Shown here one piece after another: positions 5,585 to 10,000 of a stretch of DNA of 10,000 nt (its first letter is position 1; the number at the start of each line of letters is the position of its first letter). The stretch covers positions 1 to 10,000 of the forward strand of contig NZ_JAIWNX010000136.1 of assembly GCF_020217185.1 (NCBI RefSeq), given 5' to 3'. Under the pieces are notes generated by a model. It did no database searches, was not told the DNA's origin, and worked only from the letters and a program-made list of their open reading frames with translations. This DNA is from Asticcacaulis sp. Lineage in GTDB: Bacteria > Pseudomonadota > Alphaproteobacteria > Caulobacterales > Caulobacteraceae. Position numbers and translations under genes: made by a program.

Positions 5585-7214
5585 GCAGGGCTCCGGCAAA
5601 GGCGTCGCGGCCAAGGCGGCCCACGGTGTCGATAAAGCGCTCGGTCTCATCCGTGCGCAGGTCGAGATAGAGTTTGATCAGGCGCTCCAGCGCGGCGGGC
5701 ACGGCTTCGGCGCTCAGGCCCTTGCCCGTAATGACCCCCAGCGCGGCCTGCTCATCGGCGCGGCCGCCCAGCAGGATCTGATAGAATTCCTCGCCCTGCT
5801 TATCGACGCCCAGAATGCCGATATGGCCGACATGGTGGTGACCGCAGGCATTAATGCAGCCGGAAATCTTGATCTGAAGATCGCCAATCTTATCGGTCAG
5901 CTCGGCATCGGCAAAGCGCTGCGAAATATCCTGCGCCAGCGGGATCGAACGGGCATTGGCCAGCGAGCAGTAATCGAGTCCAGGGCAGGCGATCATGTCG
6001 GTGATCTTGCCGACATTGGCAGAAGACAGACCGTTCTGATCAAGCAGACGATAGAGGTCATACAGGTCGGCTTTGGCGACGTGCGGCAGGATGATGTTTT
6101 GCTCATGGCTGACGCGCAATTCGCCGTAACCGAAGCGATCGGCGGCGTCGGCCATGACGTCCATCTGCGCCGAAGAGGCATCACCCGGCGGCAGGCCCGT
6201 CGGTTTCAGCGAAATCGTCACCGACACGTGGTCGTCGCGGCGGTGGGCCAGCGTATTGTTGCGCACCCAGCGGGCAAAACCGGCATCGGCGGCCTTGGCG
6301 CGGTCCAGAGCGGCGGCGTCAAACGCCTTGTCGGCATAGGCCGGCTGCGGGAAGAAGCTCTTGATGCGCGCGATTTCGGCGTGCGGCGCGTCGATCTGCG
6401 CCTGATCGAGCGTCGCCCATTCTTCCTCGACCTGACGCGCATATTCCTGCGGCCCCAGCGCCGAGACGAGGATCTTGATCCGCGCCTTGTAGATATTGTC
6501 GCGGCGGCCATACCGGTTATAGACGCGCAGCGCGGCTTCGAGATAGCTGAGCAGCTTTTCGCCGGGCAGGCCCGACTTGATCAGGTGCCCCAGATGCGGG
6601 GTACGACCCATGCCGCCGCCGACATAGACATCAAAGCCCTTGTCGGTCAGTTGCAGCCCGATGTCGTGCACACGGATGGCGGCGCGGTCGCGGGTGGCGC
6701 CGGTAATGGCGATCTTGAACTTGCGCGGCAGGAAGGTGAATTCCGGGTGGAAGGTGGACCACTGACGGATCAGCTCGGCCCACGGGCGCGGATCGTCGAT
6801 CTCATCCCTGGCCGCCCCGGCAAACTGATCGGTGGTGGTGTTGCGGATGCAGTTGCCCGATGTCTGGATAGCGTGCATTTCGACCGCCGCCAGGTCTTCG
6901 AGGATCTGCGGCGTGTCGGCCAGTTTGATCCAGTTGAACTGGATGTTCTGGCGCGTGGTGAAGTGCCCGAAATCGCGGTCATAGGTGCGCGCAATGTGGG
7001 CGAAGGTGCGCATCTGACGCGACGACAGCACGCCATAGGGCACGGCGATACGCAGCATATAGGCGTGCAGTTGCAGGTAGAGGCCGTTCATCAGGCGCAG
7101 CGGCTTGAACTGATCCTCGCTCAGCTCGCCCTTCAGGCGGCGCTCGACCTGATCCTTGAATTCGGCGTTGCGGGCGGCGACCATGGCGTGGTCAAACTGG
7201 TCATACTGATACAT
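5571..7214 (-). CDS. cysI: Sulfite reductase hemoprotein (nitrite/sulfite reductase family)
   Basis: A 547-residue siroheme and 4Fe-4S enzyme that reduces sulfite to sulfide with six electrons. It has the duplicated architecture of the family: a first ferredoxin-like half domain (about 40-100), siroheme-binding TTRQNIQFNW (86-95) and SGNCIRNTTTDQFAG (119-133), then a second half (about 330-400). The cluster/siroheme cysteines are Cys410 and Cys416 (CPGLDYC) and Cys453 and Cys457 (CINAC). The family also includes nitrite reductases; the cysG and cysH context makes sulfite the likely substrate. There is no CysJ flavoprotein gene beside it, so ferredoxin or another small donor is likely, as an inference. 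The start at 7214 is chosen: GGAGAGG (complement of 7224-7230) is 9 nt upstream, whereas the longer open frame to 7496 would overlap the DUF2849 gene with unrelated sequence. It begins 1 nt after DUF2849 ends and overlaps DUF934 by 14 bp. Confidence 0.95.
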   Translation of the reverse strand: MYQYDQFDHAMVAARNAEFKDQVERRLKGELSEDQFKPLRLMNGLYLQLHAYMLRIAVPYGVLSSRQMRTFAHIARTYDRDFGHFTTRQNIQFNWIKLADTPQILEDLAAVEMHAIQTSGNCIRNTTTDQFAGAARDEIDDPRPWAELIRQWSTFHPEFTFLPRKFKIAITGATRDRAAIRVHDIGLQLTDKGFDVYVGGGMGRTPHLGHLIKSGLPGEKLLSYLEAALRVYNRYGRRDNIYKARIKILVSALGPQEYARQVEEEWATLDQAQIDAPHAEIARIKSFFPQPAYADKAFDAAALDRAKAADAGFARWVRNNTLAHRRDDHVSVTISLKPTGLPPGDASSAQMDVMADAADRFGYGELRVSHEQNIILPHVAKADLYDLYRLLDQNGLSSANVGKITDMIACPGLDYCSLANARSIPLAQDISQRFADAELTDKIGDLQIKISGCINACGHHHVGHIGILGVDKQGEEFYQILLGGRADEQAALGVITGKGLSAEAVPAALERLIKLYLDLRTDETERFIDTVGRLGRDAFAGALHEPA

Positions 7215-7215
7215 G

Positions 7216-7527
7216 TTAGAAAACCTCTCCGCGCTGGTGCTGACGGGCGGTGTCGAAGGCGGTCTGACCCGCGGTAGGGCCGTTGGCACGCACGTGCTCA
7301 CGCACATATTCGCGCTTGACCAGGGTATTCTCATCGAGGAGCGGCACAAGGTAGGGCGCGACCACTTCGGTTTCGCGCGCCTTCCAGTCTTCCAGCAGCG
7401 CGGCCGCCGCCTCGTCCTCAAGGCGGGTGGCCAGCGCCGCGTCTTCGTTCCAGCCCGACAGGTCCGGGCCTCCGGCGTACCACAGCACCAGACCATCGGT
7501 CAGGCGATTGGCGGTCAGGAGTTTCAT
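7216..7527 (-). CDS. DUF2849 family protein of the sulfite reductase operon
   Basis: A 103-residue small soluble protein of the DUF2849 family, whose members in alphaproteobacteria sit between cysG and cysI. The family hallmarks are the N-terminal TANRLTDGLVLWY (about 5-17), a central ARETEVVAPYLVPL (about 50-63) and a C-terminal REYVREHVRANGPTAG (about 72-87). No cysteines, metal motif or membrane segment is visible. Function is unknown; because it is always small and next to siroheme and sulfite-reductase genes, a role in delivering siroheme or electrons, or in assembly, is plausible but untested. Its ATG overlaps the cysG stop codon (ATGA, 7524-7527) and its TAA ends one base before cysI, which strongly suggests translational coupling. 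Confidence 0.88.
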   Translation of the reverse strand: MKLLTANRLTDGLVLWYAGGPDLSGWNEDAALATRLEDEAAAALLEDWKARETEVVAPYLVPLLDENTLVKREYVREHVRANGPTAGQTAFDTARQHQRGEVF

Positions 7528-8921
7528 GCAATCCTCGCAGGTTCGGCGACGGCAGGGTGCGCGGCCGTCGGCTGATAAAGAGCGGCGACTTCGCCGATAA
7601 TGAGCAGGGCCGGGCCCTTGGGCGGATCGGCGCGCAGGGTTTCCGGCAAATCAGACAGACAGGTCAGTCTGCGAACTTCGTCGGGCCGCGTACCGTTTTC
7701 GACCACCAGAACCGGCGTATCGGGGGCGCGCCCGTGCTGGGTCAGCTTTTCGGAAATGGTCTGGGCCGTATGGATGCCCATATAGACGACCAGCGTATGG
7801 TTGTGCGCCGCCAGTCGGTCCCAGTCGAGCGCCAGCGGATTGTGCTCGAAATCCCCATCCTTAGCGTGTCCGGTGATAAAGCTGACGCTTTGCGCATGGT
7901 CGCGGTGGGTCAGGGGCACGGCGGTCGAAGCCGCACAGCCCAGCGCCGCCGTAATGCCCGGCGTGATATGCACTTCGATGCCCGCCGCTTTCAGCGCTTC
8001 GACCTCTTCGCCGCCGCGTCCGAAGACGAACGGATCGCCGCCTTTGAGGCGCACGACGCGCTTGCCCAGCCGCGCCTGTTCGACCAGCAGGCTGTGGATC
8101 TGATCCTGCGGCACCGAATGGTTGGAGCGTGCCTTACCGACATAGAAGCGTTCGGCGTCGCGGCGCGCCATGTCCATAATGCCGTCACCGACCAGCCGGT
8201 CATAGACGATGACATCGGCCTCACTGAGGAGGCGCAGCGCCTTCAGCGTCAGAAGCTCCGGATCGCCGGGACCGGCCCCGACCAGATGCACGACGCCTTG
8301 ACGCGGTTGCGGGTTACGCGCGGCAGCGAGCGCGATGTCTACGGCCTGATCAATGCGGCCTTCGCGCGCCAGACGCGCCGCGTCGGACTCCAGCACGTCT
8401 TCCCAGAAGCGGCGGCGCTCATCGACGTTGGGCAACAGCGCGCGCAGGTGCGGGCTGAGGCGAAGGGCAAACTCGGCTAGTTGCGCTTCGGACGGCGGCA
8501 CCGCCGCCTCGATGCGGCGGCGGGTTTCGCGGGCCAGAACCGGAGCGGTACCGCCGGTGGCCACGCCGATCGACAGCGGACCGCGGTCGATAATGGCCGG
8601 GACGTGGAAGTCACCCAGATCAGGATTATCGACGACATTGAGCGGCTTATGCGCCGCGCGTACCAGCGCCGCCCCCTGTTCGGCCAGCGCGCGATCCTCG
8701 AACGCCACAATGACAAAGGTGGCGTCGCTGAGGTCTTCGACCGTCGGCCAGCGGCGTTCGGGCGCCACGCCCTCATAGGCCGTCTCATCGTCCGGCGTAT
8801 AGACGCTTAAACTCGCCGGGGTGCGCCGCAGCAGGGTCAGCTTGCGCGCAAGCCAATCGCCCGTCCCGATCAGGACGACGCGCCGGCCTTCGAGCGGCCA
8901 GGAGAGCGGCAGTGCGAGCAT
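7524..8921 (-). CDS. cysG: Siroheme synthase (uroporphyrinogen methyltransferase / precorrin-2 dehydrogenase / ferrochelatase)
   Basis: A 465-residue trifunctional enzyme making siroheme, the cofactor of CysI, from uroporphyrinogen III. The N-terminal CysGB part (1-~150) has an NAD-binding IGTGDWLARK (18-27) where E. coli has VGGGDVAERK, the catalytic Asp98 in NVVDN (E. coli Asp104), and a TGGTAPVLAR segment in which Thr122 replaces the phosphorylated Ser128 of the Salmonella enzyme. A dimerisation segment with DERRRFWE (167-174) leads to the SAM-dependent methyltransferase (about 208-450): VGAGPGD (214-220), Asp241 in VYDRLV, GGDPFVFGRGGEE (294-306), PGITAALGCAA and VVYMG (378-382). Length and order match full-length CysG. 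The ATG at 8921 gives a normal N-terminus, but no Shine-Dalgarno precedes it; the leader ends in a C-rich run instead. It is the first gene of the operon; its TGA overlaps the DUF2849 ATG. Confidence 0.95.
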   Translation of the reverse strand: MLALPLSWPLEGRRVVLIGTGDWLARKLTLLRRTPASLSVYTPDDETAYEGVAPERRWPTVEDLSDATFVIVAFEDRALAEQGAALVRAAHKPLNVVDNPDLGDFHVPAIIDRGPLSIGVATGGTAPVLARETRRRIEAAVPPSEAQLAEFALRLSPHLRALLPNVDERRRFWEDVLESDAARLAREGRIDQAVDIALAAARNPQPRQGVVHLVGAGPGDPELLTLKALRLLSEADVIVYDRLVGDGIMDMARRDAERFYVGKARSNHSVPQDQIHSLLVEQARLGKRVVRLKGGDPFVFGRGGEEVEALKAAGIEVHITPGITAALGCAASTAVPLTHRDHAQSVSFITGHAKDGDFEHNPLALDWDRLAAHNHTLVVYMGIHTAQTISEKLTQHGRAPDTPVLVVENGTRPDEVRRLTCLSDLPETLRADPPKGPALLIIGEVAALYQPTAAHPAVAEPARIA

Positions 8922-8932
8922 AAGGAGGGTCC

Positions 8933-8995
8933 GCGGCGGTTCAACATGTGAGGGTCTGGTGCCCTTTAGGTGGGCTTTTAGTCCTCACCCGCCGC
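8933..8995 (-). promoter_or_regulatory. Structured RNA leader of the cysG operon (candidate cis-regulator)
   Basis: On the minus strand GCGGCGG and GUGAGG (complement of 8995-8983) pair without a break with CCUCAC (8953-8948) and, after an 8-nt bulge (8947-8940), with CCGCCGC (8939-8933): 13 base pairs in all. Inside is a second stem, GCCC (8975-8972) with GGGC (8964-8961), with a 7-nt loop, flanked by A-rich single strands. The fold ends about 12 nt before the cysG ATG, which lacks a Shine-Dalgarno. This is what a riboswitch, protein-bound leader or attenuator could look like. I cannot match it to a known class. An upstream CCTAAACC (complement of 9024-9031) resembles a Caulobacter -10 element, but weakly. 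Confidence 0.45.
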
Positions 8996-9034
8996 GAAGG
9001 AAAGCGATGCTTTGTGCAGACTGGGTTTAGGGCG

Positions 9035-9042
9035 GCTAAAGC
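9035..9042 (+). promoter_or_regulatory. Weak candidate -10 element for the acetyltransferase gene
   Basis: GCTAAAGC fits the Caulobacter housekeeping -10 consensus GCTANAWC closely. The best upstream match to the -35 (TTGTGCA, 9012-9018) is poor and the spacing is long, so this is only a suggestion. The element lies in the 172-bp divergent gap between cysG and the acetyltransferase gene. Confidence 0.2.
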
Positions 9043-9093
9043 GCTGCGAACGCGATATTAACCGCACAGTGTTATCCTCATGGGGTTCCGTCT

Positions 9094-9681
9094 GTGAAAG
9101 ATGTAGTGCTCATGTTGGCGTCACCTTCTCTGGCCACCCTGCGGCCGCTGGCTTCCGAAGACCGCGAGCGTCTGTTTGACTGGCGCAACCGCGAAGAGGT
9201 GCGCCGGTACATGTACACCGACACCCTGATCCCCTGTGAGCGGCATGAGGCGTGGTTTGAGGCCTTAAGCGGCAATGAGACGCGGCGCTATTTCATCATC
9301 GAATGGGACGGGCAGCCGGTCGGGCTGGCCAATTTCGTCGATATCGACCGGGTGTCGCAAAAGGCGGCCTGGGCCTTTTATCTGGCCGAAACCACGGCGC
9401 GCGGGAAGGGTTTGGGCGCGTGGGTCGAATTTCAGATGATCGAGCACGCTTTCAACGTCCTCAACCTCGAAAAGCTGTGGTGTGAGGTGCTGGAAAGCAA
9501 TGGCGCCGTGTGGAAGTTGCACCAATCCTTTGGCTTTCAGACAGAGGCGCATTTCCGCCGCCACGTGGTCAAATCCGACGGGCCGCACGATGTGATCGGG
9601 CTGGGGCTGTTGCGCGCCGACTGGGCCGCGGTGCGCGACGATTGCCGGGCGCGGCTTCTGAGTCACGGATACACAGTTTAA
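9094..9681 (+). CDS. PseH/FlmH-like GNAT N-acetyltransferase
   Basis: A 195-residue GNAT-fold acetyltransferase. The order LRPLASEDRERLFDWRN, then EEVRRYMYTD, HEAWFEAL, RRYFIIEWDGQPVGLANFVDID, and near the end NGAVWKLHQSFGF, is the pattern of PseH, which acetylates the 4-amino group of UDP-4-amino-4,6-dideoxy-N-acetyl-beta-L-altrosamine in pseudaminic acid synthesis; Caulobacter FlmH is of this type and supports flagellin glycosylation. The acetyl-CoA loop is RGKGLG (103-108). Related GNATs with other amino-sugar substrates cannot be excluded, and no other pse/flm gene is in the window. The GTG start at 9094 is tentative: GGGG (9082-9085) is 8 nt upstream; the ATG at 9112 would remove six residues and keep the whole domain. 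A five-codon ATG frame from 9080 ends in a TGA overlapping the GTG. Confidence 0.85.
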   Translation: MKDVVLMLASPSLATLRPLASEDRERLFDWRNREEVRRYMYTDTLIPCERHEAWFEALSGNETRRYFIIEWDGQPVGLANFVDIDRVSQKAAWAFYLAETTARGKGLGAWVEFQMIEHAFNVLNLEKLWCEVLESNGAVWKLHQSFGFQTEAHFRRHVVKSDGPHDVIGLGLLRADWAAVRDDCRARLLSHGYTV

Positions 9682-9735
9682 GCCCCTGTGAAGGGCGCGC
9701 GGATGTGCCTATATTGAGGCTACACTGTTTAAGCC
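9670..9735. repeat. 15-bp near-identical direct repeat at the 3' end of the acetyltransferase gene
   Basis: TACACAGTTTAAGCC (9670-9684, containing the stop codon) recurs as TACACTGTTTAAGCC (9721-9735) with one mismatch. The second copy forms the loop and arm of a hairpin, GAGGCT (9716-9721) with AGCCTC (9732-9737). It could be a local duplication or an element boundary. Confidence 0.45.
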
Positions 9736-9737
9736 TC

Positions 9738-9781
9738 GCGCATTTGACTCCGAAAACCGCTTCACACTTTTCGGAATGCGC
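9738..9781 (+). repeat. Palindromic intergenic repeat, copy 3 (msrB leader)
   Basis: Outer arms GCGCAT (9738-9743) and ATGCGC (9776-9781), and inner perfect arms TCCGAAAA (9749-9756) and TTTTCGGA (9768-9775). Reverse-complemented, its core matches the copy at 4101-4150 closely. It stands in the same orientation to msrB as copy 1 does to the serA fusion, and in both cases the downstream sequence continues as CTYCAAMGGACAT, which includes the ribosome-binding site. Confidence 0.75.
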
Positions 9782-9797
9782 TTCAAAGGACATCCGC

Positions 9798-10000
9798 ATG
9801 GCCCGTTCCGAACTGGGGTTCGACCTGACCCCGCCTACGCCTGAAAAGCTGCGTCTGCTGGCTGAAAAGCTCGATCCCGAAGCGCGGCGCATCCTGCTCG
9901 ATCACGGCACCGAGCCGCCCTTCTGCGGTAAGTTCGATGAGTATGAAGAAGAGGGGCTGTACACCTGTGCCCTGTGCGCCCTGCCGCTGTTTTCCTCGCG
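9798..10000 (+). CDS. msrB: Peptide-methionine (R)-S-oxide reductase, N-terminal part
   Basis: The first 67 codons of a gene cut by the window edge. The protein repairs methionine-R-sulfoxide in oxidised proteins, using thioredoxin. The visible part shows the family N-terminus: LDPEARRILLDHGTEPPFCG (about 25-44), followed by the first zinc-binding pair Cys57-x-x-Cys60 (TCALC) and LPLFSS, which in the family is followed by the substrate-binding region. The second zinc pair and the catalytic cysteine lie beyond the window, so activity cannot be judged here. The start is clear: AAAGGA (9785-9790) is 7 nt before the ATG. The leader is largely a palindromic repeat. It is on the same strand as the acetyltransferase gene and 116 bp downstream of it; cotranscription is possible but the two are functionally unrelated. 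Confidence 0.88.
   Translation, partial: MARSELGFDLTPPTPEKLRLLAEKLDPEARRILLDHGTEPPFCGKFDEYEEEGLYTCALCALPLFSS

Noticed and set aside
5585..5650. 22-residue N-terminal extension of the DUF934 gene
   Set aside because: It lies inside the cysI 3' end, has no family resemblance, and the ATG at 5584 has GGAG at 6 nt.
5583..7277. 564-residue open frame on the plus strand opposite cysI
   Set aside because: It is antisense to a clear cysI with all cofactor motifs; long mirror frames are normal in GC-rich codon-biased DNA, and the product has no recognisable domain.
7215..7496. N-terminal extension of cysI to 7496
   Set aside because: It would overlap the DUF2849 gene and encodes Arg/Pro-rich sequence unlike the family; the start at 7214 has a good ribosome-binding site and a normal N-terminus.
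7557..8480. 307-residue plus-strand frame opposite cysG
   Set aside because: Same reason: antisense to conserved CysG motifs, no ribosome-binding site or domain.
8922..8996. Assignment of the cysG leader to a known riboswitch such as SAM-II
   Set aside because: A hairpin and A-rich strands are present, but I cannot find the conserved SAM-II core or pseudoknot by eye, so only an unclassified structured leader is claimed.
2742..10000. Hsp33, MsrB and the cys operon as one dedicated redox-defence island
   Set aside because: They are in separate transcription units, both are housekeeping genes in many bacteria, and nothing in the sequence links their regulation apart from one shared repeat at msrB.

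Overview
The window looks like chromosomal DNA of an alphaproteobacterium, most likely one of the Caulobacterales (an Asticcacaulis-like genome is my best guess; inference, not proven). The clues are the GC-rich coding, the gene order cysG-DUF2849-cysI-DUF934-cysH, a PseH/FlmH-type acetyltransferase of the kind used for flagellin sugar in Caulobacter, and palindromic intergenic repeats of a type I associate with alphaproteobacteria. All genes look intact except the last, which the window edge cuts. I see no phage, insertion sequence, CRISPR array, tRNA or rRNA.

Layout. Positions 1-125 hold three consecutive strong hairpins and no gene. On the minus strand, 2457 to 125, lie a long serine-biosynthesis fusion (HAD phosphatase plus ACT-domain 3-phosphoglycerate dehydrogenase) and, 26 bp behind it, a small protein of unknown function. 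On the plus strand, 2742-4103, lie the redox-controlled chaperone Hsp33 (hslO) and a zinc-binding GFA-family protein. Positions 4101-4315 hold stacked palindromes and a terminator-like hairpin. On the minus strand, 8921 down to 4316, is a compact five-gene assimilatory sulfate reduction operon: cysG makes siroheme, cysI is the siroheme/4Fe-4S sulfite reductase, cysH reduces APS or PAPS to sulfite, and two small conserved proteins (DUF2849, DUF934) sit between them with overlapping or nearly touching ends. A strongly foldable leader precedes cysG. On the plus strand, 9094 to the end, are a PseH-like acetyltransferase and the start of msrB.

How it fits together. The serine fusion carries the first and apparently the last step of serine synthesis, and serine is the carbon acceptor for the sulfide produced by the cys operon, so the window is rich in serine/cysteine metabolism. 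Hsp33 and MsrB are oxidative-damage responders, but they are separate transcription units and I do not claim one system.

The least ordinary features are the HAD-SerA fusion, the structured cysG leader, and a dispersed palindromic repeat (about 2474-2516, 4101-4150, 9738-9781). Two of its copies sit in the same orientation directly in front of a start codon and share the sequence around the ribosome-binding site.
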